Notes: generated from the letters alone by a model not told the origin. DNA of 64,000 nt from Cupriavidus pauculus (GCF_002858765.1 NZ_PJRP01000001.1:877366-941365), one strand, 5' to 3'; counted from the stretch's first letter, positions 7,031-16,482 are shown. Program-made: numbers and translations.

Positions 7031-9091
7031 ATGCAACTCCATCGCATCCGGGCCGTCATGCTGGCGGCCATGGCCGCCACTGCGCTGGCCGCCTGCGGCT
7101 CCGACGACAACGGCAACGCGGGCAACGGCAACAACAGCAATGGCGCCACGTCGATCCCGGCGGGCACGAAGTCCACGCTGGCGCTGCTGGAAACCACCGA
7201 CCTGCACACCAATGTGCTGAGCTATGACTATTTCAAGCTCGCCGAGGACAAGTCGATCGGTTTCGAGCGCGTGGCCACGCTGGTCAAGGCGGCCCGCGCC
7301 GAATTCCCGAACAGCATGCTGCTGGACAACGGCGACACCATCCAGGGCACCGCGCTGTCCGACTACCAGGCGCTGGTCAAGCCCATCGGGTGAAGCGAGA
7401 CGCTGGCCATGTACAAGGTGATGAACGCGGCCGGCTTCGACGGCGGCGGCATCGGCAATCACGAATTCAACTACGGCCTGCAGTACCTGAGCCAGGTTAC
7501 GGGCAACCGCTTCAATGTCGATGGCCTGCCCGACCCGTCCGCGCAGCAGACCTGCGCCGGGCCGAAGTTTCCGCAGGTGCTGGCCAACGTCTACAGCGTG
7601 AAGACGCGCCAGCCGCTGTTCCAGCCCTATGCGATCCTGAACAAGACGATCACGGCCACGGGCCCCGACGGCAAGACCGTTTCGGCGCCGATCAAGGTCG
7701 GCATCATCGGCTTTGCGCCGCCCGCCATCCTGAGCTGGGACAAGCGCTGGCTTGACGGCAAGGTCTACACCGAGGGCGTGGTCGAGACCGCGAACAAGTA
7801 CATCCCCGAAATGCGCGCCAAGGGCGCCGACCTGGTTGTCGTGATCTCCCACGGCGGCTTGGACAACGCCACGTACTCGCCGACGATGGAAAACGGCAGC
7901 TACCACCTGTCGAAGGTGGATGGCGTGGACGCGATGCTGATCGGCCACTCGCACCAGATCTTCCCCGATGCCACCAGCACGGTGGGCCAGTTCAACCTGC
8001 CGGGCGTGGACAAGGTCAAGGGCACGGTCAACGGCGTGCCGACCGTGATGGCCAACTACTGGGGCAAGCACCTGGGCGTGGTCAACCTGGCGCTGAACTA
8101 CGACGGCAAGAAGTGGAGCGTCGACCGCGGCAACACCAAGGTGGAGGCCCGTTCGACCCAGAATGCCGACAAGTCCTACGTGGCCGCCGACGCCAGCGTG
8201 GCACCTGCCATCGACACCGAGCACCAGGCCACCATCCAGTACGTGAAGACGCCGATCGGCAGCACGAACTACCGCATGACGAGCTACTTCGCCGATGTGG
8301 GCGACCCCGGCGCGATCCAGATCGTGAACCAGGCGCAGGCGAAATATGTGAAGGACTACATCACCGCCAACCTGCCGGCGCTGGCCTCGCTGCCGGTGCT
8401 GTCGGTCTCGGCGCCGTTCAAGAGCGGCTTTGGCGGCGGCAACGATTACACCGACGTGGCGTCCGGCAACCTGGCCATCAACAACGCGGCCGACCTCTAC
8501 CTGTACCCGAACACGGTGTACGCGGTGAAGGTCAACGGTGACGAATTGAAGGCGTGGCTGGAAACGGCGGCCAAGCGCTTCAACCAGATCAACCCGGCGC
8601 TGGCCACCGAGCAGCAACTGATCAGCACGTTCCCGGGCTACAACTTCGACATGTTCACCGACGCGGACATGCAGTACGAGATCGACGTTACGCAGGTAGT
8701 GGGCAGCCGGATCAAGAACCTGACCTACAAGGGCGCGCCGGTCACGGCCGCCATGGACTTCATCGTGGCCACCAACAACTACCGCGCCAGCGGCGGCGGT
8801 AATTTCCCGGGCCTGGATGGCACGAAGACGGTCTACGCGTCGCCCGACGCCAACCGCGACGTGCTGATCCAGTACGTGAAGGACGTCGCCAACTTGACCC
8901 GTGTCACCAACGGCAGCGCCCGCAGTTGGCACTTCACGAAGGTGGTGACCACCGGCGACGTGGTCTTCAGTTCCGGGGTAGGCATGCTGGCGCAGGCAGC
9001 GGCGGGCGGTGTGGCCGGCGTGTCGCTGGTGGCGGCCGACGACGGCTCGGGCAAGAACCTGTCGAAGTACAAGATCGATCTGAACCAGTAA
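7031..9091 (+). pseudogene. 5'-nucleotidase / 2',3'-cyclic phosphodiesterase lipoprotein, interrupted by one in-frame TGA
   Basis: One continuous 686-codon reading frame with a single TGA at 7391-7393 (codon 121). The N-terminus is a lipoprotein signal ending LAAC. The metallophosphatase domain has ETTDLHTN, LDNGDTIQG, IGNHEFNYG, VVISHGG and IGHSHQIF, the UshA/CpdB metal ligands; a 5'-nucleotidase C-terminal domain follows from about residue 400. The TGA splits the dimetal site, so the 120-residue N-terminal product is not active alone, and a product from ATG 7409 would lack the signal and first ligands. No other damage is seen, so the mutation is recent, a sequencing error, or a recoded codon. 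The role would be scavenging nucleotides in the periplasm. Confidence 0.8.
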
Positions 9092-9101
9092 TCCACGCAC
9101 G

Positions 9102-9932
9102 ATGCAAGCCACTGCTACCGCCTCTGTTCCTGCCTCCGCCCGGACCCCACGTGCCGCATCGCGGCGCCTGCCGCGCATTCACCCGCTGTTCGTGGCCGCG
9201 ACGCTGGCCGTCACGGTGGCTGCCGCCGGCGTGGCCGGCGCTGCGGTGTGGCGGCACCAGTCCGACACGCGCCACGCGGCGCTGTCGCAGTGGCAGTTGC
9301 TGGCGACATCGGCTGGCGACGCGGCGGCGCTGGATCAACTTCAGCAGGCCGCCCGCGCTGGCGAGACCGCCGCACGTGCCGCGCTTGGCGAAACACTGAT
9401 CTCCCGCGCCGACGCCGCCACGCGTGCCGACGGCGAACGCTGGCTGCGTATGGCGGCGGACAGCGGCCACGCTCGCGCGCAATTCCTGCTCGGCAAGGCG
9501 GCGATGCTCGGCACGCTGGCGTCAGGCCGGGCGGACCTGCAACTGGCCTGGCGCCAGCTTGACGCGGCCGCCAACGGGGGCGACATCGGCGCCGCCTACT
9601 ACCTGGGCCTGCTCTATCGCGGGGGCCATGGCCGCACGCCAGATCTGGCCAGCGCGGCACGGTGGTTCAAGGTGGCCGCCGACGGCGGGGTGGCGCACGC
9701 GATGTTCATGCTTGGCAATGCCTATCGCGAAGGCGAGGGTGTGGCGCAGGACGATGCCCGCGCGGTGGCGTGGTACGAAGCAGCCGCCGAACGCGAGCAT
9801 CCCGCGTCGATCCAGACACTGGCCATGGCTTATCGCAACGGCGAACTCGGCCTTGCCCAGGACGACCGCAACTACCGCCAGCACATGGCTGAAGCCGCGC
9901 ACGCACTGAAACATCCGGCGATCAATCCTTGA
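9102..9932 (+). CDS. Membrane-anchored Sel1-repeat protein
   Basis: 276 residues starting 10 bases after the nucleotidase stop, so probably the same transcript. One N-terminal transmembrane helix (about residues 28-52, IHPLFVAATLAVTVAAAGVAGAAV) is followed by at least three Sel1/TPR-like repeats recognisable by A-x-Y-x-L-G-x-x-Y-x-x-G (AAYYLGLLYRGGHG, AMFMLGNAYREGEG, SIQTLAMAYRNGELG) and alternating AAxWFKxAAxxG. Such proteins serve as protein-interaction scaffolds, here probably on the periplasmic side. The partner is unknown; linkage to the nucleotidase is positional only. Confidence 0.75.
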   Translation: MQATATASVPASARTPRAASRRLPRIHPLFVAATLAVTVAAAGVAGAAVWRHQSDTRHAALSQWQLLATSAGDAAALDQLQQAARAGETAARAALGETLISRADAATRADGERWLRMAADSGHARAQFLLGKAAMLGTLASGRADLQLAWRQLDAAANGGDIGAAYYLGLLYRGGHGRTPDLASAARWFKVAADGGVAHAMFMLGNAYREGEGVAQDDARAVAWYEAAAEREHPASIQTLAMAYRNGELGLAQDDRNYRQHMAEAAHALKHPAINP

Positions 9933-9989
9933 GGTGCGGCACCAGCCGGCGTGACGTCCACGGCCGGCACTGTCGTCACTGATACTCGG

Positions 9990-10477
9990 TGCTTCTCTGG
10001 ATATCGGCAGCGCCGGTGGTTTCTACGATCAGCCATTGGTTCGGGGCGGAACAGCAGCTTGATGCGGACCTGAATACGAACTCAAGCGAGTTCTGCTTAT
10101 CGGCGCTGCACGATGCCATTGGGAGCACATCTAGCACGTTCAGCCGGAACAGCGATTCGCGGTCGCGAGGCAGCGGCTGCTGGGGACGAATGATGCGCAG
10201 CGTCTGTCCCTTCTTTGGGGCCAGCCTGAACAGGGCACTGCCTGCGTGAAAGGGGATTTTATGTTCTCCGGCGTCGCGTTCATGTCGCCATCGTCGTCCA
10301 TGCCTGCACCAGGGACGGCGTAGCCCCTTCGTTGGTGAGCTTGATGGTTACCTCTTGATCCAACTCCGTATAGATGAGCCGGGTCCCGGTGAGTACCACG
10401 GATGCAAGGGTTCCGGGCGCAGCCAATGCCAGGAGAACGGCAACAATGACTGCACGGCGGCGATAAGACTTGAGCAT
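9990..10477 (-). pseudogene. Fimbrial periplasmic chaperone (PapD/FimC family), frameshifted remnant
   Basis: Starting at ATG 10477, a signal peptide is followed by SVVLTGTRLIYTELDQEVTI and KLTNEGATPSLVQAW, the N-terminal beta-strands of a PapD-like chaperone. The match then moves to a second frame (DDDGDMNATPENIK, about 10311-10255), a third (FHAGSALFRLAPKKGQTLRI then RESLFRLNVLDVLP, about 10250-10085) and again near 10065 (IQVRIKLLFRPEPMADR). At least three frameshifts break it. Intact chaperones are about 240 residues and escort pilus subunits to the usher. A matching subunit remnant lies at 11353-11451. Clearly non-functional. Confidence 0.75.
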
Positions 10478-10479
10478 GA

Positions 10480-10765
10480 CGAAGACGGGCTGGAGCGAAT
10501 CGTTTTTCTACGAGATTTTTGTAAAGTGAAGGGGAGATTTTCGGAGGAGTTCTATTTCTTATCAGAAATGTCTTAACAGAAAAGGCGTCGACATCTTTTC
10601 GGATGCATCGAGATAAGCGCGGTGGCGGCCTCAACAGGTATTCGAGCGAATAAGCGGGCGCCCGTTGGATCAGAAGTTGCCCGATTTCGCGGTGACGCCG
10701 ACGTCAGACCGAACCGTGTGTCTCGCTGCGGTATGCTCTCGCCGTGCCCCTACCGAGGACGTGTC
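10480..10765. other. Intergenic region, locally AT-rich
   Basis: No gene recognised. The stretch 10500-10590 is notably AT-rich for this genome, consistent with the leftover regulatory region of the decayed fimbrial genes. The right end should contain the promoter of the deoxyribosyltransferase gene at 10766, but no clear -35/-10 pair stands out. Confidence 0.4.
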
Positions 10766-11317
10766 ATGAAGACCATCTACCTTGCCGGTTTCGACGTATT
10801 TCGGAAGGACGCGCTTGCCTGGGGCGAGCATCTGAAGGCACTTTGCGCCCGTCATGGCTATGAAGGCTGGTTTCCGCTCGACAAGGAGGCCCCAAAGGGG
10901 GCGTCGGGGCCGGACACGGCGCATTGGATCTATGAAGCCAATGTCGCACTGATCCGGCGTGCCGATATCGTGATGGCGAACCTCGATGATTTTCGCGGCC
11001 CGGGCGAGCCCGACAGCGGCACGGCCTTCGAGGTTGGCTTCGCCGTGGCGCTGCAGAAGCCGGTGTGGGGCTACGCGGCCGATGCCGGCACGCTGCTGGA
11101 CCGCACGCACGTGACGATCGACGACGACGGCGATGCGCGCGACGCCAACGACTACGTGGTCGAAAATTTTGGCCTGCCCATGAATCTGATGCTGGCCTGC
11201 AGCGTGCGGCTGGTGAAGGGCGATGCCGAGGCCTGCCTGGCCGAGATGGCCGAAGCCGACCGCCGGCGCGTCGCGCGTCGTGCCCAGGCGCTGGTGGAGG
11301 GGGGGCCGGAGGACTGA
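10766..11317 (+). CDS. Nucleoside 2-deoxyribosyltransferase
   Basis: 183 residues. The N-terminal KTIYLAGFDVFRKDALAWGE strand-loop-helix and the motif VMANLDDFRGPGEPDSGTAFEVGFAVAL identify the family; the Glu in the GTAFEVGFA segment is the expected nucleophile and the Asp residues of ANLDDFRG and PDSG line the active site. The enzyme exchanges or hydrolyses the base of 2'-deoxynucleosides in salvage. It is a monocistronic plus-strand gene lying inside the wreck of a minus-strand fimbrial operon, so it may have arrived in the rearrangement that destroyed that operon. Confidence 0.85.
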   Translation: MKTIYLAGFDVFRKDALAWGEHLKALCARHGYEGWFPLDKEAPKGASGPDTAHWIYEANVALIRRADIVMANLDDFRGPGEPDSGTAFEVGFAVALQKPVWGYAADAGTLLDRTHVTIDDDGDARDANDYVVENFGLPMNLMLACSVRLVKGDAEACLAEMAEADRRRVARRAQALVEGGPED

Positions 11318-11352
11318 TGTCCACGGAGCGCGTTCGTCTTCGATACGTGCTG

Positions 11353-11451
11353 CTGGTAGCTCATTGTGAAGGTTGCCACGCCCCGGACAACGCCCGGCGT
11401 GACCGTGCCGGTTGCAAGGTACTCGGCAGTCATCGAAATACTCGACGTCGT
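11353..11451 (-). pseudogene. Fimbrial major subunit, C-terminal remnant
   Basis: About 33 codons reading SMTAEYLATGTVTPG then VVRGVATFTMSYQ. The A-x-Y-x-ATG-x-V-T-PG pattern ending in ATFT-x-x-Y matches the last beta-strands of FimA-type pilins. There is no start, no stop at the expected point and no upstream two-thirds. It lies upstream, in the minus direction, of the chaperone remnant, the normal order in chaperone-usher operons. Confidence 0.5.
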
Positions 11452-11563
11452 CGCTGGATGGCGCGACAAGCCAATGGTTCACACCACCGCGCTGTGGGTA
11501 CGCGGGCTGGGGCGGCGATGAAGCAAGGGCGACGCGTGCCGCAGGTGGCACGCGTCGGCGCGA

Positions 11564-12190
11564 TCAGGGCCGCAGTGTTTGCACCCCTGCGGCGATATCG
11601 GCGGCGGTCATGACCACGATCTGGCGATACGCGCCGACCACGCCATCGACCTGGCCCGGCGCGGGCAGGTCCGCTTCGGTTCGGCCGGTCAGGACCTTGC
11701 CGTCGGGCAGGCGCCGCACGGTCCAGGCGATCGACGCAGCGGCGCGCTGGCCGGGATCGGCTTCGAGCCGCACGACCTCGGTCGTCACGCGGAACACGGG
11801 GTGCACTTCCGACAGGCCCTGCTGGTAGATATCCACCGCGCCCAGGTTGCCCTGCAGTTGCTGCGACAGCGCGTCGCGCAGCTCGTCGGGCAGCGGCGCC
11901 GACCAGCGCGACTGGTCGAGCAACCTGACGACGCCGGTACTGGCATCGGTCACCACCAACTGCGCACGGTTCAGGCGCTCGGGCACGCGCACCGGCGCCA
12001 CCTCGATCCACACGGGCTGCGCTTGCGTCGGGGCGCCTGACGTGGCCGACGCGGGGGTAGCCACGGGGGCCGAGGCAGCCGTGCCGGGTGCCCGGGCCAG
12101 CGTGTAGTAGCGCGGCTCGGGCGATGCGCAGCCGTGCAGCGCGGCGCCGGCCAGTGCAATGGCTGCCAGCTTGATCGCGGTTCTCATCAT
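11564..12190 (-). CDS. pqiC: PqiC, outer-membrane lipoprotein of the Pqi lipid-transport system
   Basis: 208 residues with a lipoprotein signal ending LHGC. The following SPEPRYYTLA is the start of the DUF330/PqiC (formerly YmbA) domain, and VWIEVAPVRVPERLNRAQLVV is a second family signature. PqiC anchors the periplasmic end of the PqiB tunnel at the outer membrane. The start codon overlaps the pqiB stop (ATGATGA at 12184-12190 read on the minus strand), so translation is coupled. ATG 12190 or 12187 are both possible starts. Confidence 0.88.
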   Translation of the reverse strand: MMRTAIKLAAIALAGAALHGCASPEPRYYTLARAPGTAASAPVATPASATSGAPTQAQPVWIEVAPVRVPERLNRAQLVVTDASTGVVRLLDQSRWSAPLPDELRDALSQQLQGNLGAVDIYQQGLSEVHPVFRVTTEVVRLEADPGQRAAASIAWTVRRLPDGKVLTGRTEADLPAPGQVDGVVGAYRQIVVMTAADIAAGVQTLRP

Positions 12191-13818
12191 TTGTTCTCCG
12201 TCTTGCCGCGCAGCAGCGCCTCGGGGTGGCGTTCCAGATAATCGGTGAGTGCGCGCAGCGACACCGCCGTGCGCGTCAGTTCCTGCATCATGCGCCGTGT
12301 GTCCTGCTGCAGCGGCGCGTCCGACGCCAGCGTGCCGTTGGCCGCCGTCAGCGTCTTCCGGGCATCCTGCAGCGCGGCCAGCACTTGCGGCGCCACGTCG
12401 CCATTGAGCTGCGCCACGAGCTTGTCGGCGGTTTCCAGCATCTTGTTCATCGACACGATGGCCGTGCGCGCATCCTGTCCGATCTGCTCGAACGGTACCT
12501 TGTCGATCTTGTTGACGATATCGCCCAGCTTGGCCTGCAGTTCGTCGAACGTGCCCGGCGTGGTGGGGAATTCCGGCATCGGGGCATTGAGGTCGATGTC
12601 CTTGGCCGGCGGCGCCTTCGGGAAGAAGTCCAGCGCCACGTAGAGCTGCCCCGTCAGCAGATTGCCGGTACGCAGCTGCGCGCGCATGCCGCGCTTGACT
12701 AGGGCCTGCACGATGGTGCGCTTGCGCGCCTCGTCGGCCACGTCACGCTCACGGAAGCCCATGCGCGACGGATAGAGCTCCACCACCACAGGCATACGGA
12801 ACGCCTTCTTCTCGCGCTGGTATTCGATGCCGATCGAACGCACCTGGCCCACGATCACGCCCCGGAAGTCCACCGGCGCGCCCGGCGACAGCCCGCGCAC
12901 CGACTGGTCGAAGTTCAGCACGGCCAGCGTGGGCGCCAGTTCCTCGGGTTCCTTCATGGCTTCGGCCTGGTCCGATGCCAGCAGATACTGGGTGTTCTCG
13001 GCGGCGGCCTCGTGCGCGCTGGTGTGCTCGGGCGCCTGGAATGCCACGCCGCCCAGCAGCACCGTGACCAGCGATTGCGTGGACAGCTTCAGGCCGCCCG
13101 CATCGAGCTTCAGGTCCACGCCGCTGGCATGCCAGAAGCGCGTGTCGGCGGTCACGAGCTTGTCGTAGGGCTTGTTGACGAACACGCGCAGCGTGATGTC
13201 GCGCCCGTTCGGCTCCAACTGGTAGGCCACCACCTGGCCGACCGGCACGCGCCGGTAGTAGACCGGCGAGCCGATGTCCAGCGATCCCAGGTCCTGCGCG
13301 CGCAGCACGAACTGCCGGCCCGAGGCATCGGCGGTGACGACCGGCGGCACTTCCAGGCCCGTGAAGCTGCGCGTGCCTTCGGTGGACTTGCCGGCGTCCA
13401 CGCCGATATACGCGCCCGACAGTAGTGTTTCCAGCCCGGATACGCCGCTGATGGCAAAGCGCGGCCGCACCACCCAGAATCGGGTGTCCTTGACGGCGAA
13501 GTTCTCGGCGTCCTTGGTCAGCTCGATCGATGCCAGCACGTGCGAGCGGTCCGACGCCAGCCGCACCGACTTGACCAGCCCGATGTCCACGTCCTTGTAG
13601 CGCACGGCGGTCTTGCCCGGCGTCAGGCCCTCGGCCGTACGGAACGTGACCGTGATGTCGGGGCCGCGCGAGGTCAGCGTGTTGACCAGCAGCGAGATGC
13701 CCACCACGGCGGCCACGATCGGGATCAGCCAGACCAGGGATGGCAGCCAGCGGGCGCGGCGTTTGCGCGCGGGCTGGGGCACGCCGGGCGACGGGGTAGG
13801 GGTATCAGGATCGGGCAT
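12187..13818 (-). CDS. pqiB: PqiB, MCE-domain intermembrane lipid-transport protein
   Basis: 543 residues from ATG 13818. One transmembrane helix near residues 28-50 (WLPSLVWLIPIVAAVVGISLLV) is followed by three MCE domains, each beginning with a G-x-x-V-x-Y/F-x-x-V-x-x-G-x-V turn: KTAVRYKDVDIGLVKSV, GSPVYYRRVPVGQVVAY and GAPVDFRGVIVGQVRSI. The C-terminal 130 residues are helical, forming the needle of a periplasm-spanning tunnel. The stop overlaps pqiC and the start overlaps the end of pqiA2 by 14 bases. It probably moves lipids between the membranes under membrane stress. Confidence 0.92.
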   Translation of the reverse strand: MPDPDTPTPSPGVPQPARKRRARWLPSLVWLIPIVAAVVGISLLVNTLTSRGPDITVTFRTAEGLTPGKTAVRYKDVDIGLVKSVRLASDRSHVLASIELTKDAENFAVKDTRFWVVRPRFAISGVSGLETLLSGAYIGVDAGKSTEGTRSFTGLEVPPVVTADASGRQFVLRAQDLGSLDIGSPVYYRRVPVGQVVAYQLEPNGRDITLRVFVNKPYDKLVTADTRFWHASGVDLKLDAGGLKLSTQSLVTVLLGGVAFQAPEHTSAHEAAAENTQYLLASDQAEAMKEPEELAPTLAVLNFDQSVRGLSPGAPVDFRGVIVGQVRSIGIEYQREKKAFRMPVVVELYPSRMGFRERDVADEARKRTIVQALVKRGMRAQLRTGNLLTGQLYVALDFFPKAPPAKDIDLNAPMPEFPTTPGTFDELQAKLGDIVNKIDKVPFEQIGQDARTAIVSMNKMLETADKLVAQLNGDVAPQVLAALQDARKTLTAANGTLASDAPLQQDTRRMMQELTRTAVSLRALTDYLERHPEALLRGKTENK

Positions 13819-14575
13819 TGTCGGATTCCGGCGATTTCGGAGGGGCGGCCGCGTCGATCGCATCCCACAGCAGGCGCGGGTCCAAGGAGAGCGACGCCAG
13901 CATGGTCAGTACGACGACGGAAGCAAAGGCCAGCGCCCCGCCCCCGGGAATGATGGTGGCCAGCGCGCCGGCGCGCACCAGCGCCGCCAGCAGGGCCACC
14001 ACGAAGATATCGAGCATCGACCAGCGGCCGATGATTTCGACCAGGCCATAGAGCCGGGTCTGCTGGCGAATGCGCCACGTCGACCTGAAATGTACCGATG
14101 CCAGCAGCAACGTCAGGATCAGCATCTTCAGCAGCGGCACGATGATGCTGGCGATCAGCACCACGCCGGCCAGCATGTGCGAGCCGGACAGCCACAGATA
14201 GATCACGCCGGACATGATCGTGTCGCGCTGCGTGCCCAGGATCGATTCGGTCACCATCACCGGCAGCAGGTTGGCCGGAATGTACAGGATGAACGCCGAC
14301 AGCAGGAAGGCCCAGGTACGGGCCACGCTGGCCGGCTTGCGCGCGTGCAGCGTGGCGCCGCAGCGCGGGCAGGGCTGGCCGTCGAGCGCGATCGGGCTGA
14401 CCAGGTCGCAGGCGTGGCAGGACAGCAGGCCGCGGGATGTTGCCGTGGGCACCGCCGCCAGCGGTGTGCGTTCGTCGTCGTCGGTCAGCTCGGCCACCAC
14501 GTCGGCGGCCATGCGGCGCGAGCGTGCCAGCTGCTCGCGCGCCTGGGCCGTGCGCGAGGGGCGCGGGGCGCTCAC
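13805..14575 (-). CDS. pqiA: PqiA-domain integral membrane protein, second copy
   Basis: 256 residues from GTG 14575, which overlaps the stop of the preceding PqiA gene (GTGA). The zinc-ribbon LLSCHACDLVSPI...PCPRCGATLH carries two CxxC pairs; four helices of the PqiA domain follow (LSAFILYIPANLLPVM, MLAGVVLIASIIVPLLKM, MLDIFVVALLAALVRAG, ALAFASVVVLTMLASL). Single E. coli PqiA holds two such domains in one chain; here they are separate genes. PqiA is the inner-membrane partner of PqiB. Confidence 0.85.
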   Translation of the reverse strand: MSAPRPSRTAQAREQLARSRRMAADVVAELTDDDERTPLAAVPTATSRGLLSCHACDLVSPIALDGQPCPRCGATLHARKPASVARTWAFLLSAFILYIPANLLPVMVTESILGTQRDTIMSGVIYLWLSGSHMLAGVVLIASIIVPLLKMLILTLLLASVHFRSTWRIRQQTRLYGLVEIIGRWSMLDIFVVALLAALVRAGALATIIPGGGALAFASVVVLTMLASLSLDPRLLWDAIDAAAPPKSPESDNARS

Positions 14576-15249
14576 GCGGCGTCCTCGCGGGACGGTGTCT
14601 GGTCGGCGCCCGCCGGTTCCAGGTAATGCCAGAGATCGCGTGGATCGAACGACAGCATCGCGGCCAGCACCACCACCAGCGCGCCGAACGACCACAGGGC
14701 CACGCCGGGAATCACCTGGGCCATGGTCGACAGCTTCACCACGGTCACCAGCACGCCGATCATGAAGACTTCGATCATGCCCCACGGCCGCGTCTGGCGG
14801 ATGCCGCGCACGATGCGGTCGAAGCCCGGCGGCATGCGATGGCGCGCCATCGGCACCAGCAGGTAACACATCATGAGCATTTCGGAGACCGGGAACAGGA
14901 TCGTGGTGCCGAACACGAGCAGCGCCACCAGCGTCATGTGGTCGCTGTGCAGCGCCTGCACGGCGCCCCAGAGCGTGGTTTCGGTGCGCACGCCCTTGAG
15001 GTCCATCTCGACGATCGGGTAGGTGTTCGACACCAGGAACAGGATCAGCGCCGTCACCACCAGCGGCAGCAGGCGCCGGTATGCGCGGCTGCTCTCGCGG
15101 TACAGCAGGCCGCCGCAGCGCAGGCAGGTGGCGCGCTCGCCCGGCGCCAGCGCGGTGCGCTCGTAGAGCGCGTCGCAGTACTCGCAGGCCACAAGCCGGT
15201 GCAGGTCCAGCGCCGGGGCGGGTGGCGAAGCGTGCGTGTCCTGCGTCAT
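14572..15249 (-). CDS. pqiA: PqiA-domain integral membrane protein, first copy
   Basis: 225 residues. CEYCDALYER and CLRCGGLLYR form the rubredoxin-like metal ribbon, followed by the PqiA helices with LVSNTYPIVEMDLKG, TTILFPVSEMLMMCYLLVPM and RPWGMIEVFMIGVLVTVVKL, the most conserved family segment. ATG 15249 overlaps the stop of the AI-2E permease gene (ATGA), and its own TGA overlaps the next start. Five genes (AI-2E, pqiA1, pqiA2, pqiB, pqiC) are thus stitched together by overlapping codons. Confidence 0.87.
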   Translation of the reverse strand: MTQDTHASPPAPALDLHRLVACEYCDALYERTALAPGERATCLRCGGLLYRESSRAYRRLLPLVVTALILFLVSNTYPIVEMDLKGVRTETTLWGAVQALHSDHMTLVALLVFGTTILFPVSEMLMMCYLLVPMARHRMPPGFDRIVRGIRQTRPWGMIEVFMIGVLVTVVKLSTMAQVIPGVALWSFGALVVVLAAMLSFDPRDLWHYLEPAGADQTPSREDAA

Positions 15250-16349
15250 GCGTCCGGGGTCAGTTGCGACGGCGGCGCCGGCGTCACCTCGGTCACGCCG
15301 GGCCGTTCCTGCGAGCCGATGGTCCAGTCGCGCAGCAAGGCGTAGGCCACGGCCAGCACGGTCGGGCCCAGGAAGACGCCCAGGAAGCCGAAGGCCAGCG
15401 CGCCACCGAGCACGCCCATCATGATCCAGATCAGCGGCAGGCCGGTGCCCTTGCTGATCAGCAGCGGCTTGATGACGTTGTCGGCCATGCCCACCACCAC
15501 GGCGCCCCACACCACCATGAAGATGGCCCAGCCCGTTTCGCCGCCGTGATAGAGCCACAGCGCAGCCGGAATCCACACCAGCGGCGGCCCCATCGGCACC
15601 ACCGACAGGAAGAACGTGATCAGACCCAGGATGGCGGCGCCCGGCACGCCGGCGATCCAGAAACCGATGGCGGCCAGCACGGCCTGGACGAACGCCGTAC
15701 CCAACACGCCGTAGACCACGCCCTTGACGGTGCCACCGGCCAGCGCCAGCAGGTGGTCGGCACGCTCGCCGGCCACCCTGCGCATGCCGCCGCGCAGCCA
15801 GTCCACGGCCAGTTCGCCGCCGGTATAGAAGAAGAACGCCAGGATGATTGACAGCGCCAGCTGGCCCAGGCCGCCACCGATGGACAGCCCCGCGCCCAGC
15901 ACCGCATGGCCGACCGGCGCGATCAGCTTGCGCAGGTTGGCCACCATTTCGGAATCGGCGTGGATGATCTGGTCGTAACTCGACTGCAGCTGCGGCCCCA
16001 CGTAGGGCAGGCTGCTGAGCCATTCGGGCAACTGCGGAAAGCCGCGTTCGGCGTAGCTGTTGACCAGGCCGGTCAGCTCGTCGATATGGGCCGAGAAGCT
16101 CGCGCCGGCATAGACGAACGGCCCGAGCACGATGATCGTGGCAATCAGCACGCAGACCAGCGCGGCCAGACCACGCCGGTTGCCCAGCCAGCGCGTGAGT
16201 ACGGTGTAGGGATACCACGAGCTGTAGGCTAGGATCGCTCCCCAGACCAGCGCGGTGGCAAATGGGGCCAGTACCAGCAGCGAACCGCCGATCAGGGCGA
16301 TCAGCGCAAAGACCGCGGCAAGCTTTTCAATCAGTTGTCCGGAACTCAT
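15246..16349 (-). CDS. AI-2E family transporter (YdiK/PerM-like permease)
   Basis: 367 residues from ATG 16349. It has eight predicted helices: two N-terminal hairpins (FALIALIGGSLLVLAPFATALVW and ALVCVLIATIIVLGPFVYAG), a soluble insert of about 130 residues, then the conserved core AILGLITFFLSVVPMGPPLVWIPA and VGMADNVIKPLLISKGTGLP, the AI-2E_transport signature. Substrates of this family are mostly unknown; some export signals or act in Na+/H+ exchange. It is the first gene of a coupled operon with pqi genes, so it may share their response to membrane stress. Confidence 0.85.
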   Translation of the reverse strand: MSSGQLIEKLAAVFALIALIGGSLLVLAPFATALVWGAILAYSSWYPYTVLTRWLGNRRGLAALVCVLIATIIVLGPFVYAGASFSAHIDELTGLVNSYAERGFPQLPEWLSSLPYVGPQLQSSYDQIIHADSEMVANLRKLIAPVGHAVLGAGLSIGGGLGQLALSIILAFFFYTGGELAVDWLRGGMRRVAGERADHLLALAGGTVKGVVYGVLGTAFVQAVLAAIGFWIAGVPGAAILGLITFFLSVVPMGPPLVWIPAALWLYHGGETGWAIFMVVWGAVVVGMADNVIKPLLISKGTGLPLIWIMMGVLGGALAFGFLGVFLGPTVLAVAYALLRDWTIGSQERPGVTEVTPAPPSQLTPDA

Positions 16350-16482
16350 CGTTACACGCCATTCCGGCGTCCGTGTTGCGAGAACGCCGTAAGCATAGCG
16401 GAATTCGATGAACGCTCCGGGCAATCCCTTGCCGGGTCAACGATCGGTAGGCCGGGCGCCCCGACTGCCCCGGCCGAGCGGA

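Noticed and set aside
6932..9178. 748-codon open frame on the minus strand
   Set aside because: It lies opposite the nucleotidase gene, is dominated by Val/Arg/His/Gly from reversed GC-rich codons and has no domain motif or start signal.
11318..11563. A new small gene in the gap after the deoxyribosyltransferase
   Set aside because: The only recognisable coding signal is the pilin C-terminal fragment, without start or stop.
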